Part shown: piece by piece, positions 22,236 through 33,629 of the stretch
How the letters are laid out: each line of letters opens with the position of its first letter
How positions within the stretch are numbered: the stretch's first letter is position 1
DNA from: Cricetomys ansorgei
Taxonomy: Eukaryota > Chordata > Mammalia > Rodentia > Nesomyidae
Assembly: GCA_026225945.1 (NCBI GenBank)
Contig: JAMJFZ010001222.1
Span: forward strand, 2,395,501 to 2,459,500
Reading direction: 5' to 3'
DNA: 64,000 bases
Translations under genes and position numbers: made by a program
The notes under the pieces: model-generated
Told to the model about the DNA's origin: nothing
Databases searched by the model: none
What the model saw: the letters and a program-made list of their open reading frames with translations, nothing else

Positions 22236-23762
22236 TTAAAATCAAGGTTTCGATGAGCCTCAGGCCCTTCTGCTCCCTGTCCCTCTACCTCTTCCTGAAT
22301 CTTATGTTTGATATGAATGCAGAATCATGGTACAACCCCCACAATCCTTAGGCCTGGACCTGGGAACTGAGAAGACAGGTTCTACAGGGGAGCTGGTAAC
22401 TTATGTGACTACAGACCAACTGCCCATATTTCATCTTGACCTTTGCTCCCTGATGCCCACTCCCACTTTAATTGTCTGGTTGTATTGGAAAAAGGGAGGG
22501 TGCAAGAGTTTGTCTTTTGAAGTGGGAATACAGAGTTTACAATTCTATGCATGGCCTGCAGCCGGGCCCCCTAGTTGCCAAGAATAGGAGAGTTTCTATT
22601 ATAAAAATTGGGGTTGTGAAACAGAGGCTTCCTGGAAACACTCAGATAAATACATATACAGAGAGAGAGAGACACAGAGAGAGAGAGAGACACAGAGAGA
22701 GAGACCCCTCCCAAAGAGTGCATAATAAAAAAGTGTAATCCAATGATAAAAAAATAAAGGTCTGGAAGGAAGATTCTGGCCTTTGGGAAACGGAGAATCT
22801 GGGGAATTGGACTGTATGCCACAGGAATGGACCCTGGATGTAGGTTGACTATCCAGAAGAAACTTCCTCTTCAAGTGCCCAGAACTTTGAGTCCTAATAG
22901 GGATCTACACACCCAGGGCCCAGATCCCACCTCCTGTCTAGGAGGCGGAGTGATCCCCATTCTTACTCATTCTCAGCCAAAAATTGGCCAGGATTGCTGG
23001 TTATGGTTGGACCCATGGCCTCCATACTACACAGGAATAGGAACTACCAGACTATCAGCCCGGTGACTGACAAAACTCACTGTGACTGGGGGATCCAAAT
23101 CAACCTTAGAGGACTTACGAAGCATTGGAACTGTCTATTGTCCAAAACCTAGGTACTTTCCCTTATTAACCTTATGGATTAACCTTATGGTATTAACCTT
23201 ATGGGTTAATTCATTGGACAACAGCAAAATCACCTAGCCCCTGAGACTATTGGTGGGCATGTACTAATGGCTTAGCAAAATGTGCCTCTTCTAGTGTTTT
23301 TAAGAATAAGGAGCTCCTTTTATGCATCTTAGTACACATTCTGCCCCAGGTATACATATACAATGGGGAGGAATGGAGAATACATTTTAATATGGACCCT
23401 GAACTACAAAGAAAAAAAGAGCTCCACTAGTCCTCACCCCACTCCTAATCAGAGCAGGGCAGCTGGCTCAGCAGCTGTAGGCACAGCAGCCTTTATTGGG
23501 GGGAGACAAAACTAAGTAACCAAGTAGGCAGGTTGGCGAAGACCTAACTGCATTAAGAGTTTCTATCTCTGAGTTAGAACACCAGTCAGGCTCCTTCGCA
23601 AAAGAGGTTCTACAAAATAGGAGAGGCCAGACTGACTTCTCAGGAGACAAGTGCAGGCCAGGTACGTAAAGCAAAGGACTAATTCAGTCAAATCAACGGT
23701 CCTCAGGATTGACTGTAACCCTTTAGAACAGGATGCGTATGTGATACGACTCATTCACTAAG
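22236..23762 (+). pseudogene. env: env remnant (surface and transmembrane parts)
   Basis: A signal-peptide-like hydrophobic stretch is encoded around 22250-22310, overlapping the end of pol as in gammaretroviruses. Surface-subunit resemblance follows (22330-22450 and a CWLWLDPWPPYY-like block at 22995-23030). Transmembrane-subunit resemblance lies at about 23440-23690, including an alanine-rich fusion-peptide-like part and an LQNRRG block (23609-23626). The part after this is missing, so the membrane anchor and cytoplasmic tail appear deleted. Stops and shifts are frequent. It would have been the receptor-binding and fusion glycoprotein; it is inactive. Confidence 0.75.
22659..22715. repeat. 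(GAGA)n/(GACA)n tract in env
   Basis: A 57-base run of GAGAGAGACACAGAGA repeats inside the env remnant. It has no retroviral counterpart that I know and is probably a later microsatellite expansion. Confidence 0.8.
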
Positions 23763-23765
23763 ACC

Positions 23766-23774
23766 AGTGGGGAA
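23766..23774 (+). other. Polypurine tract remnant
   Basis: AGTGGGGAA lies immediately before the 3' LTR, where plus-strand synthesis is primed. It is short and interrupted by one pyrimidine, consistent with decay. Confidence 0.55.
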
Positions 23775-24141
23775 TGTAACAGCAAAGGTTTCCCCATCTT
23801 GTCTCAGCTGAAGCCATCTTTGGTTTCTACCCGCCCCCACCCTCCGCGCCCGAAGAAGTCCCATGGGAAAGCACCTAACCCTGTAATAGAAACTCAGGGT
23901 TCAAATGCCCCAGATAACTGCATGTTCTCGGCCCTAGTTGAACTGCTTGCTTGCTTCCCCCTGAAACTGCCAACCAGGATGTAGTTTTTGTGTTCTTTGT
24001 CTTTAAAAAAAAAAACTCCCTGTAATATGCATTGGAGCTGCTGTGAGAAGTGTTCCTCTCTAGGCAGCTGCCAGCTTAATACAGACTCTCAGTGTGAACT
24101 TCGGTTGTGCTGAGCGGTCTCTGGGTCTTTAACCCATTACA
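23775..24141 (+). repeat. Provirus 3' LTR
   Basis: 367 bp, TGTAACAG to CCCATTACA (TGTAA/TTACA inverted ends). Compared with the 5' LTR it has an extra GC-rich patch near 23830-23850, a longer A run near 24006 and a small AGGCAGC gain near 24063. Substitutions are spread evenly. Confidence 0.92.
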
Positions 24142-24245
24142 GTAGGAATTATTATTGTTACTAATATTATCTCCACTTTTTAGGTTATGAGGGATGGAGA
24201 AAGAGACAGCAGAGTCTCCCTAGAGTATGTCTATGGCTTTGGGGA
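24142..24245 (+). mobile_element. MIR SINE, 3' half (split by provirus)
   Basis: GTAGGAATTATTATTG followed by 'attatctccactttttagg' and 'ttatgagggatgg' continues the MIR core that stops at 15021. The pre-integration sequence was probably GAGGTAGGAATTATT. The bases next to the LTRs (GTAAC left, GTAGG right) are consistent with a decayed 4-5 bp duplication. Confidence 0.7.
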
Positions 24246-25124
24246 AGAATGGGAAGAAAACCGTCTCCAAGACAGCTCCCACTATCAGGCACTACCAGAA
24301 CTTACTGTGTCTCTGGTTTCCATGTACCATGATGTGGTCTTCCCCACTGGCGGCAGTTTGAAGTCTCAACTTGATGAAAACTCTTGTCCTAATGTCTGCT
24401 GCAGACCTTCATAGTGTGTGCTTCAGGCACATAGATAGACGAACATTTGTGGGAATGAATGTCTACTGGTAAGAGGGTCCTAAAGGCCTTTCCCATAGAA
24501 TCACTCCTATGTTTTTTAAGAATATTAAGAATTTCAGAGGCTGGGAAGACAGCTCCGAACATGAAACACTTGCAGCGAAAGCACAAGAGCAAGAGTTCAC
24601 TCCCACAGCACCTGGAACTTTGGTGGTGTTCCCAATGATGCTCTCACAGCACACTCTTTCAAAGACCTCTTACTGCCTCAAAACCATCCTAAGCTTGGGT
24701 CACTCTCCATCCCTGTGTGCTCCATATACTCTTACCATGGTGAGTTTCCCATGATACACCTCAACTCTAGTGCATGCTAGGAAGAGCCCCTTCTCTGCAC
24801 CATAGTCACTTTTACCATGAAGCCCTACCAGACCTACACCCACAATGCTTCCCAAGAGTTTCTTTCTTTGCCCCTGGAGTCCACAGGTACCTGGATCCCT
24901 TGATGAACAAATTGACCAGTAATTCTTCTGCTTTCTTTAGCCCAGAATCACAGAAGCTACGTGCCTACAACCCTGGCCCCGAGATCTAGGCATAAGGTCA
25001 CAGTTATATGCTAGGAGGATGTCTTATCACAATAACTGATGAGGTTCCTAAGGGCACACCATTGTTTCTGATCTGCATCACTCAACTGAGAATTCTGAAG
25101 CCATTCTTTAAAGACTTGGCTTTT
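24246..25124. other. Mostly unassigned, with a B3-like fragment
   Basis: 24537-24625 resembles the 5' part of a B3-like SINE on the + strand ('gaggctgggaagacagctcc', 'cttgcagcgaaagcacaag'). The remainder shows no repeat or gene that I can support. Confidence 0.4.
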
Positions 25125-25325
25125 TTTTTTTTTTTTTAGTTTTTAGTTGTATGTATGTATATGAAGCAGGTATGTGCACATGCGTGCAGATGCCTTGGAC
25201 CCTCTGGAGCTGGATTACATGTAGGTGGTTGTGAACTGCCTAAGGTGAGTTCTGGGAACTGAACTTGGGTCTTCTGTAAGATCAGCAAATGCTTTTAATT
25301 GCTGAGTCATCTCTCTAGCCCTGTC
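25125..25325 (-). mobile_element. B2 SINE, minus strand
   Basis: Starts with a T tract (complement of the A-tail) and ends in CTGAGTCATCTCTCTAGCCC, the complement of the B2 head. Between them are 'ggtggttgtgaactgcct' and 'tgggaactgaacttgggtc'. The tRNA-derived head with its promoter boxes is readable, so it is near full length. Confidence 0.85.
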
Positions 25326-25465
25326 TGAGAATTCTGAATCACTGCAATAAGGTTTCCAAGGGAACATTACAAGCATTCACCATCTTTATCTTAGTGAGCA
25401 ACATATTTGGATGCTTGGTCAATATTAAGCTTATTTTTTAAAACATGAATATAATTTTATTATAA

Positions 25466-25485
25466 AGATTAGATAGATAGATGAC

Positions 25486-25517
<32 letters not shown>

Positions 25518-25530
25518 TAGATAGATAGAC
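25466..25530. repeat. (GATA)n microsatellite
   Basis: Tetranucleotide AGAT/GATA repeat with two interruptions (GACA and ATTAG). The longest pure run is about eight units. Confidence 0.9.
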
Positions 25531-26619
25531 AGAAGACACAACAAGCAAATGAAATATGAAGCAGTTCTGGGGATCATTTGCCCCTACACAGGAACATCTG
25601 TCTCGATGGAGTCAGGAAGCCATTTTGTTGCTGTCCTTTGTATCTGTCTCCTCAGTGCAGGAAATAAATATGAAGGTGTGGAGAAGAAATTAAGGGCTAT
25701 GTCCTCCACCAGCCTCTCCCTCGTATTTGCCTGGAGCATTTCAGGCTGGATAAATTGATGTTAGTCAAAAGTGTGAAAAGACAGCCTGAACCACATCTCT
25801 CAAGCTCCCAGGTTCTGGGAGCTTTGTTCTCTTGTGAGGGTTTTTTCCTTTCCTTTTCTTCTCCTGTTTTTTTGCTTCAAAAATTAGTGAACAACAAAGC
25901 GTGCATAGGCCTCTGATTAGTGTGGCCTTTTTGTGTCCCCAAAGAGGACACACTGTACAGAAAACACAAAGTACCGTGTGTAGGAGAGTCTAAGCAAAGC
26001 GAGTCTGAAGAAGTGATTTTAAACAAATAATTACTAAAAGAACAGAGCTTAAATGAAAAGAAAACATTAAAAAGGAAGGAACTCACGAGACACTGATTGC
26101 CTATAGTTGCAGTCTTCTTGACTTTCAAGGGAGAGGCAAGATTCAGACCTTACCACGCACCGCAGCCATCGGCCTCGGCTGCCACCCCACTGCGCAGGCT
26201 ACTTTCCTGGTTTCACACGCATCCCTCATCCCGGGCGTGCACAAGCTGTGGTAGTCACAGGACACTGTGAAGCTTAGTGCAGGGAAGACACAATGAACAG
26301 GGGGCAGAAGTTGCTTCCAGAAAAATCTGAGCCACGGGCCTAGTCCTGGCAGGAGCAGGACTCCAGCGATGGGAAGGAGACATCCTCCTCTTCCAACTCA
26401 GAAGGCTCCAACCTCACCCCAGTGACCTCCGAAAAGCCATTCACCTCTCAAGACGCAGCTGATAAACTATGAAACTCAAGTGACACTGGGGCTTTTCTCT
26501 GTGTAAAACCAGACAGCGCATACCAGAAATGCTCATTAGCTACCCAGGCTCTCACCTCACTACAATCCGGTAGTGGATCTCCTTCGTGTTTCCTCAGGTG
26601 AATTGAGAAGGTCTGTCTG
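25531..26619. other. Unassigned non-coding sequence
   Basis: Includes a somewhat GC-rich, CpG-containing patch at 26150-26250. No repeat family or coding exon recognised. Confidence 0.35.
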
Positions 26620-26800
26620 CTCCAAACCTGCACACAGATGTTTATGGCAGCTTTATTCACAATTACCATAATTTAGAATCCACCGAATGTTCTTCAATAG
26701 ATGAATGGACAGATAAAGTCTGGCTCACTTTGACAATGAGATATGACTGTGCACCAAAAAGGAGTGAATTTTAGAGCCATGAAAAGACATGGAGGGAACT
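26620..26800 (+). mobile_element. L1 ORF2 3' end fragment
   Basis: 'ctgcacacagatgtttatgg', 'agctttattcacaattacca', 'aatagatgaatggacagata' and 'catgaaaagacatggaggga' follow the well-known end of L1 ORF2 on the + strand. Truncated and decayed, no open frame. Confidence 0.8.
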
Positions 26801-26944
26801 TCTCGGTTTTCTTTGTCTCTGAATCCAAAATCTCTCCAATAATTATCATATGTTTACATATGCATATATGCATATAAGCACATGTATTTAGTTAGATATT
26901 AATGTACAATGCTTAAAAACACATCTGATGGCATTTAACTGTGT

Positions 26945-27305
26945 GTATGTATAACAAGTATGTGTACATGTTCCTGTGTGTTTTTGTGTATGTGCAGGTT
27001 TGTTTGTGTGAGAATATTCATGCACATGTGTGCATGTGCACAGAGACCAGGTAACCTTGAGTGTTTTTCCTTAGGAGACATCTCTTTATTTTTTGAAGCA
27101 GAAGCTCTCATTGGGAGTTAGGATTACAGGTTAGACTTCGTGGGCTGACAAGTGAACACCAGGCATGCTCCTGTCTCTACCTTACTGTACTGGAATTGCA
27201 AGCATGCTTTGCCATGCCTAGAGTTTTACAAAGATGCTAGGGATGGAATGAAGGGCCCCATGCTTGCAGAGAAAGCACTTTAACAAGTGAACTATTACTC
27301 CAGCT
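26945..27305 (-). mobile_element. B3-like SINE, minus strand
   Basis: A GT-rich lead (complement of a CA tail), 'aggtaaccttgagtgt', 'aggagacatctctttatttt', 'ctcctgtctctaccttactg', 'tggaattgcaagcatg', 'ccatgcttgcagagaaagca' and 'tactccagct' appear in the order of reverse B3-like elements seen elsewhere in this window (36713, 45815). Confidence 0.6.
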
Positions 27306-29289
27306 CTGTAATTTATTTTTTATTTTATTGTACCATCTAGTAATAGTGTCAGGCTGTGTTGGAAGGTTCAAACAATATTCAATGATTGTCAAAATTTCTC
27401 TATATTGAAACTGTATAAATAATAGTAACATCTATAGAAATGAATGATTATGTCGCACCACATACCACTTGCTGAAGTGAAGCTAGGGACCCTTTGAAGC
27501 GACATTAAATGTGAGCATCTAGTCATAGCTCTTGAACAATGTCTGTAAATACAAGCAGATGGCAAGTGAAGGATGGGCGGGACCACACCGTGAGAGGGCC
27601 CTGAAGGTTAGTAAGGTGCCCAGAAGGCTATAAGGGCTTTCCTAGGTTCAAATGAAGAACTTGGCAGCAACACAGCTCTACCTCACCCACATGTGGAAGC
27701 ACTGCATGTCACTTGGTGTCTGGGAAGGAAAGATGAAGTCAGTCGTCAATGTCAGGGGCAATGAGACGTGGCAATGGGCCACATCAGGGAAGGAGCACCG
27801 GGCAAGGTGAAATGCTTGCCGCAGCTAGTTGCCATGGACAGGTGGGAACAGGGAAGACATTGTATAGCTTGGAGCTCGAGTATGGGAAGGCCGCCTTGGC
27901 TTCAGCTCTGTAGCCCTAAGTTGTTAACTCCGGTTCTCACAGACCACAAGGCCTCACATATCTCAACAATGCCTATGGTATAACCTACACATAAACCTGT
28001 ACTCTTCCGAGAGCCATGGATAAAGCCATCAGGTTTCAGGGCTGCAGATCACTGTCCAGGTTCTTATATCCTGGAACAAAGAACTGGACACAGACATATA
28101 AATAGTAATAGTGCTACCAAGGTTTTAAGGTCACAGCCTGGGCCCGGATAGTGCTAAAAAGCTAGGCTCCGCCACCATTCAAGTCCATCTTTGGGGGTTC
28201 TGATAAGAGGTTTATGTTTAAATGAAGGGCAGAAGGTACACACACCTAAGAAGTCCTGGCAAGGTATAGTCCCACCCATCACTGCCTCATCATTGTCGGG
28301 GCTCCAATCCATCCTTCAAGGTCCGACAAGTTGTCAGAACTGAGTGAAATCTCTCCCTGGGACACACATCCCTTCTCTACATCTGGCACCTGCTTTCCTT
28401 CTCCCAGCAGGGGGTTCCTGTGGACATTCCAGATAGCCAGAGGGAAGGACACAAGTGTCTCTCTTTTCAGAATGCCTTCACTCCTTCCAGAACAGCAGGC
28501 GAAGTGAGGGAATTTCCTCAGAAAAGGGTACTCCCTGGTGAGCAGACACAGTCGATTGGGAGAAGATACATGTTCAGGGGAGAAAGGGGGCTGAAGCAGA
28601 AAGAGCTCAGCAGCTTACCAGTCTGATGCCGTTAGGGCTGTTTCATTGTGTTATGTAGGCCTTTGGGCTCATTTACTTAGGGAAGGCTTGTCTATGGATG
28701 CTGTCTCTGCTGCTTGTAGTTCAATTCCACGTGTCACGAATTTCATCAGTATATTAAATCTCTACCCGTTTTTATTCTACCTACTCTGCCCCACTACCCA
28801 GCATTGGAAGGCTGAATGAAATAATGTATCTTAAAGCGCTACATACATAGTGGCATTATTTCTGTCTGTTTATTGAGAAACGTTAAGTGGTTTCTCTTTG
28901 GCTAAGCAAGCTTATTCTACACCTTTCGTGAGGGGAATAGAATGGAGGTAGAGAGAGCTACAGAGGTTTATAAACACTGTTTCTCCCAAAAACCAGAGGA
29001 AAGGAAGAAAAAGATGGGGGATATAGGCAAGTAAGCCAAGTGTGGCCGAGAGGTGTGGGGCGAATTGCTGAGAAGAGCGTTGGTAGGTGCCAGGGTGGAG
29101 GGGGACTGGAGCTGAGGTAGGGAGGGGAGGATTTGGATCTTAATCTTCTTCAGGCAGTGCTAATAAATATTAGAATACCTCCACAGATCATGTGAACTCT
29201 TGGACACATGTACAACTCAGGTAGAGACTAGGCTATCTGAAGACTGTCCTCAGAGACCAGCAGAAGGCATAGGGTCCCCTCGAGCTAGA
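27306..29289. other. Long unassigned stretch
   Basis: About 2 kb with no family that I can name. 28000-28350 has an LTR-like composition but no clear ends. Short frames only. Confidence 0.35.
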
Positions 29290-29395
29290 GTTTCAGGCCA
29301 TTGTGAGCCAGCCCGTATGGGTGCTGGGAACTGAACTTGGATCATCCTGAAGAGCAGCAAGTGCTCTGAATTGCCCACCTATCTCTCCAGTCCTT
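29290..29395 (-). mobile_element. B2 SINE fragment, minus strand
   Basis: 'gggtgctgggaactgaactt', 'gaagagcagcaagtgctctg' and 'cacctatctctccagtcc' are the complement of the B2 head. 3' part lost. Confidence 0.75.
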
Positions 29396-30890
29396 TCTTT
29401 ATGTTGCTTTTGTTAGAAATTCTGTCACATAATGAGAAAGGGAACTGATAGAGAGGGCAGACAGAGGCCTAGGAGAGAAAAATGACAAATCCACTGGGGT
29501 TTGAGGTTAGTAGCTTGACCTTGAAGTGGAGGCCCTGAGTCAGAGGGGTGAGTGGACACTGGTGGAGGGCTGTTGCTGTGGAAGAAGAGACTGGGCTGTT
29601 CTCAGAAACATTGCTGAGCAGACAATCCTGCTAAGTGTCATAGCTCTGCTGGGCTTCTCCCAGATGAGAGTTGCCCCTGCCAGTTGGAGAAGAGGACAGT
29701 GTCTCAGCCTCCTGCTCTCCATCCCTGGCCTCTCTGAAACTCAAGCCCTGACCTGCTCTCAACAACATCGGCGAATCAGTCCCAGTGACTTCTTGAGACA
29801 CTCTCTTAGGATTTCTTTCTCTAAGCAGTAATTGGCTGGCAACGCTACCCCTTGCCTGCCTTGTGTCTTTGCTAATTTAAAGCAGTGTGACACCAGAGAA
29901 CTGAGAATCATATGAGTTAAGCCCCAGGAAAAACTAGAAATGGAGGCTTTCTAGTGGTGTTGGAACCACCCCATCTGGGTAGGGGCCAGAGGTATTGGCA
30001 GGAGACACAATGGCCAGACCCAGATTGTAGACTTGTGCTGGCCCTGGCTCCACCCAGAAGGCTGGGCTGATGAGAACCTGTCAGACATAACCTGGCAAAC
30101 CAAGAGCAATATGTATCCATGGGCTTTAGAGTGCTGAGGTTCCTGAAATTTTGGGTTGAGAAAAAGACAATAAAATGTGACTCTAAGACCGACAGTCCCC
30201 AGATCACTGTCTAACTGCCGCTTTGCCTTAGGATGACGCATCCCGTCAACACCACAGTCCGTACACAAGTCAGATTTCTAAGTCCACATTTGTTGTCGGG
30301 AGCGTCTCCAAGCCCAAAGAGACTATTCACGGGCAATTCACCAAGGATTGGGGTTTGCTCTGAACAGCAGCCCATGCTCAGGGGGAGCGGAGGAAAACAG
30401 GAAAGGCCTCTCCAGCACCAAGTGTCTGTTTACCAGCTGACTTGGCAGGAGCCAGTTAGCTCAAGCTCTGAGAACTTGTGTGTGTTAGTAAAGGACTCAT
30501 CATATCCCTGTCGCTGATTACCACTGGCAGCAATGAGGACCAGACTTCCCTTGGAGCAGCAGGATGAGGCTGAAGGGAGGACCCCATGGAGCCATCGATT
30601 CTCTGATCATTATGGCCAAGGAAGTTGTTATCTATGAGAGTCAAAGAGCCATTAGTGATAATGCAGTCAAAATGGAAACTCAAAATGGTTCAAGCCCAAG
30701 GCAAGAGCAGAATCTGTGAATTAAGAGATTGAGTCATCTCTTCCAAGCGTAGAAAGGGTGTATCAATTTATAGATTACCACCTCAGTGCTGGAAAGGAAA
30801 CCAGAGACAGCAAGAGGAAGACTGTGCAGAAGCAAACGCTGCTTTGTGTTCTGCTGGGCCATCTCTAATAGTAACGGAAGTAATAATAAG
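29396..30890. other. Unassigned non-coding sequence
   Basis: No repeat or gene recognised. The 101- and 105-codon frames near 29526-29831 and 29951-30268 overlap other frames and lack domain features. Confidence 0.35.
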
Positions 30891-31298
30891 TGTGTGACTG
30901 TTACCATGAGCCAGGCGTGCTCTGTGTGTGACTGTTACCATGAGCCAGGCGTGCTCTGTGTGTGACTGTTACCATGAGCCAGGCGTGCTCTGTGTGTGAC
31001 TGTTACCATGAACCAGGCGTGCTCTGTGTGTGACTGTTACCATGAGCCAAGCGTGCTCTGTGTGTGACTGCTACCATGAGCCAGGCGTGCTCTGTGTGTG
31101 ACTGTTACCATGAGCCAGGCGTGCTCTGTGTGTGACTGTTACCATGAGCCAGGCGTGCTCTGTGTGTGACTGTTACCATGAGCCAGGCGTGCTCTGTGTG
31201 TGACTGTTACCATGAGCCAGGCGTGCTCTGTGTGTGACTGTTACCATGAGCCAGGCGTGCTCTGTGTGTGACTGTTACCATGAACCAGGCGTGCTCTG
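30891..31298 (+). repeat. Minisatellite: 12 copies of a 34-bp unit
   Basis: The unit begins TGTGTGACTGTTACCATGAG and ends GGCGTGCTCTG. Exactly 12 copies fill 408 bp with no length change. Visible variants are few: copies 4 and 12 read GAACC for GAGCC, copy 5 has CCAAGC for CCAGGC, and copy 6 has GCTACC for GTTACC. The near identity implies recent homogenisation. Copies are head-to-tail with no spacers, so it is not a CRISPR-type array. 34 is not a multiple of three and no coding role is evident. Confidence 0.97.
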
Positions 31299-31662
31299 AG
31301 CCTTCCTTTATCATTTGATCTATTATGATCAGTTTGAGCTGGCTCCTCTTCTTCCTACCTGCCATCTATAGTACATTGTAAACCCATCCTTGCTTCTTGC
31401 TTTTACAGTATGGTGCTTTCTGGACCAATGGACACTACAGGTGACTTGGGTTCATGCCATGTAAGGAACAACTTAGTCATCAACCTACAGTAAATGTGTA
31501 AAAATCTATCATAAGCCTCCAGAGAAAAATATTATTTCATCTGACTCTCTCACAGGCAGGTAGTGTTCAGTGTAAACTAAGACTAGAGTCTAAAAATTAC
31601 TCATGTTCTCCCAGTTGAAGGATATGATATAAGATATAATAGAGCATACCTGTAAGATGACC
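31299..31662. other. Unassigned sequence
   Basis: AT-rich, nothing recognised. Confidence 0.35.
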
Positions 31663-31965
31663 TCATGGGGCTGAGAATGGCTCAGTGGTTAAGAGCACTG
31701 GTGTTCTTCCAGAGGACCTGGGTTCAGTTCCCAGCTCCCTCCTAGCAGCTCACAACTGTCTGTGACTTCAGTTCCAGGGAATCAGGTTATCTCTTCTGGT
31801 CTCTGGAGGCACTGCACACATGTGTGCCCAGGCATACATGCAGGCAAAACACCCATATGTAAAATAATAAAATTACCACTTATAGGGCTGAAACAGGAGG
31901 CTACTAAGTGTGATGCTAGCCTGGGCTACATAACAAGATTCTGTCTCAGAAAAAATAAAGCCAGT
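31663..31965 (+). mobile_element. B2 SINE followed by a B1 fragment
   Basis: 31668-31870 is a near full-length B2: GGGGCTGAGAATGGCTCAGT head with tRNA-like boxes, 'gttaagagcactgg', 'cttccagaggacctggg', 'cagctcacaactgtctgtga' and a tail of 'atacatgcaggcaaaacacc'. 31885-31965 adds a B1 3' part ('gctagcctgggctacataac', 'gattctgtctcag', short A run). Confidence 0.85.
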
Positions 31966-32589
31966 ACTAGAAGCCAGGTCTCACAGTCGCAGCATTCAAC
32001 AGGTTTCTTTCTCCTGTACCACATGGCCCTAGCAATATTTTTACGTTCATTATTTTTAATAGGTAAGAACTTTTCCTTTTGTAAAGCATAACCTTAGTAT
32101 AATGATCACACCCAACAACAGTAATAATAATTTTCAATAAAAACTCTGCTGGCATTTTTCCTGGTTGTCTTAAATAATTTGACTTAGTCAAATCAGCACC
32201 TAAGCAAGATCTACACCCTGTGAGTCTTTAATGTTTTTTTTTTTTTAATTGAAAGATCTTCCAAACTTACAGGGGAGCTGAAAATACAGTACAGTGAACT
32301 CCTGTGGTCCCTACTATGGGAGCTACCAACATTGCTATGTCTCTTACATCTCTTTTCACCTATATGCTGTTTCTCTTTTTTAAGAAGCACCATTTCTTTC
32401 TGATGAAAATGGGTCACCTGAGAAGCAGAATCTCCCATCACTGAATACTTCCGGTTAGTTAGTCATGGATTCTGATTACTCCACACATGGTGTTTTCTGT
32501 GTACTAGGGTCACATCTAAAATCTGACTACATTAAGATTCTTTGGGACTTTTTTCAGAGGTGGGGAGTGATACTCAGTACTAATGTTTA
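31966..32589. other. Unassigned, with a probable ancient repeat
   Basis: From about 32228, T-rich sequence with 'aattgaaagatcttcc', 'cttacaggggagctg', 'gtggtccctactatggg' and 'accaacattgctatg' resembles an old mammalian repeat 3' end that I cannot name with certainty. No coding. Confidence 0.35.
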
Positions 32590-33230
32590 GTAGTGATGTC
32601 ATGTGCTTCCTGTGTACCCCCATCAGGATGCAATGTCCGTGATACTCCGACATGCTCATAGATCTGTGCTGAGCTCAACTGTCCGTGAGAACGGCTTCCT
32701 CTGGCAGCTGTCAGGAGCAGATGCCCAGGGCCAAATATTGGATGGAGTTTGAGAAGCCCTGTGGAAGAGGGAGAGGAGGAATTGCGGGGACCAGAGGGGT
32801 TGCGGACACCAGGAGAAAATGCCACACAAAGTCAACTGACTAGGACTCTTAGGGGCGGAAGGGACAGAGCCTGCATGGGTCTGTGATAGGTCCACTACAT
32901 ATATCTTATGGTTGTCTGGCTTGATATTCTTGTAGAACCCCTAAAAATTGGAGTGGGGGTCTCTAACCCTTATACCTGCCTATGGAACCCCGTTTCTCCT
33001 GCTGGGTGGCCTCATCCAGTCTTGATGTAGGGTTCGTGTCTGGCCTTGTTCCATCTTGTTATGCCCTGTTTGATTGGTAACCTTGGAAGGCCAACTCTTT
33101 TCTGAGGGGAAGGGGGTAAGGATGAGAGGGAGGGGGTGATGTTGGGGGGACTGGGAGGGTAGGAGACTGAGGTCGGGTTGTATTATATGAGAGAAGAAAA
33201 AATGAATTAAAATTTTTTAAAAATTAAAAA
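32590..33230 (+). mobile_element. L1 (Lx-type) 3' end, + strand
   Basis: Ends in the typical rodent L1 arrangement: a G-rich tract (GAGGGAGGGGGTGATG, GGGGGGACTGGGAGGG), then 'actgaggtcgggttgtatta', 'tatgagagaag', then an A/T-rich tail (33198-33232). Upstream text is a decayed 3' UTR. 5'-truncated, no ORF. Confidence 0.75.
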
Positions 33231-33249
33231 AGAATAAGCCTGAAGTCGA

Positions 33250-33440
33250 TGCTTTATTTTTAATAATGTGGATGGGTGTGGGCGTGTGCACTAGAGTGCG
33301 GGCATCCAAGGCATCAGCGCCCTGGGGATGGAGCTACATGCGGTTGAGAGCTGCTCCACGTGGTTGCTGAGAATTAAATCCAGGTCATGAGCCAGGGCAG
33401 CATGTAATCTTAACCATGGAGCTCTCTCTCCACTCCTCAG
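33250..33440 (-). mobile_element. B2 SINE, minus strand
   Basis: 'gtgggcgtgtgcactagagt', 'ggggatggagctacatgcgg', 'gctgagaattaaatccaggt' and 'taaccatggagctctctctc' are a diverged complement of B2, including the head. Confidence 0.65.
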
Positions 33441-33550
33441 CGACTTCTCGTCATATCTCCTCCCTCTCTCCATCTCCCTCTTCCTTTCCCTCCCTCTCTC
33501 TCTCTCCCCTCTCCTTCCTCCCTCTCTCCCTTCCTCCTCCCTCTCATTTT
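33436..33550. repeat. Pyrimidine-rich (TCCCTC)n tract
   Basis: About 110 bases almost all C and T, with TCCCTCTCTC-type units, attached to the head of the reverse B2. Confidence 0.8.
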
Positions 33551-33629
33551 TTAGAGTCTGAACTGCAGTCTCGGTATGTTAGACAAATGCCTTATCACTG
33601 AACTATGGCTCCAGTGCTTTTTTAGAGTC

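Larger units (their letters stand above)
15022..24141 (+). mobile_element. Decayed class I endogenous retrovirus, tRNA-Gln primed
   Basis: A 9.1-kb provirus with two LTRs in the same orientation (15022-15369 and 23775-24141), a primer site at 15371, gag, protease, RT, RNase H, integrase and env remnants in that order, and a short purine tract before the 3' LTR. The matrix, capsid, single Cys-His box, YxxD RT motif and integrase motifs are of gammaretrovirus type. Two later solo LTRs are nested inside (16368-16702; 19625-20676). Removing them leaves about 7.7 kb, close to full length but with a shortened env. The LTRs differ by about two dozen substitutions and several indels by eye, so the insertion is old. 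It carries many stops and frameshifts and cannot encode a virus. tRNA-Gln priming is known in rodent MuRRS-type class I elements. Membership in that family is inference. Confidence 0.92.

Noticed and set aside
30891..31298. Regular 34-bp repeats resembling a CRISPR array at first sight
   Set aside because: No spacers between units and a mammalian context; it is a head-to-tail minisatellite.
31668..31740. tRNA-like A and B boxes
   Set aside because: These are the tRNA-derived promoter of a B2 SINE; there is no cloverleaf-capable tRNA gene. The same applies to the ID-like units.
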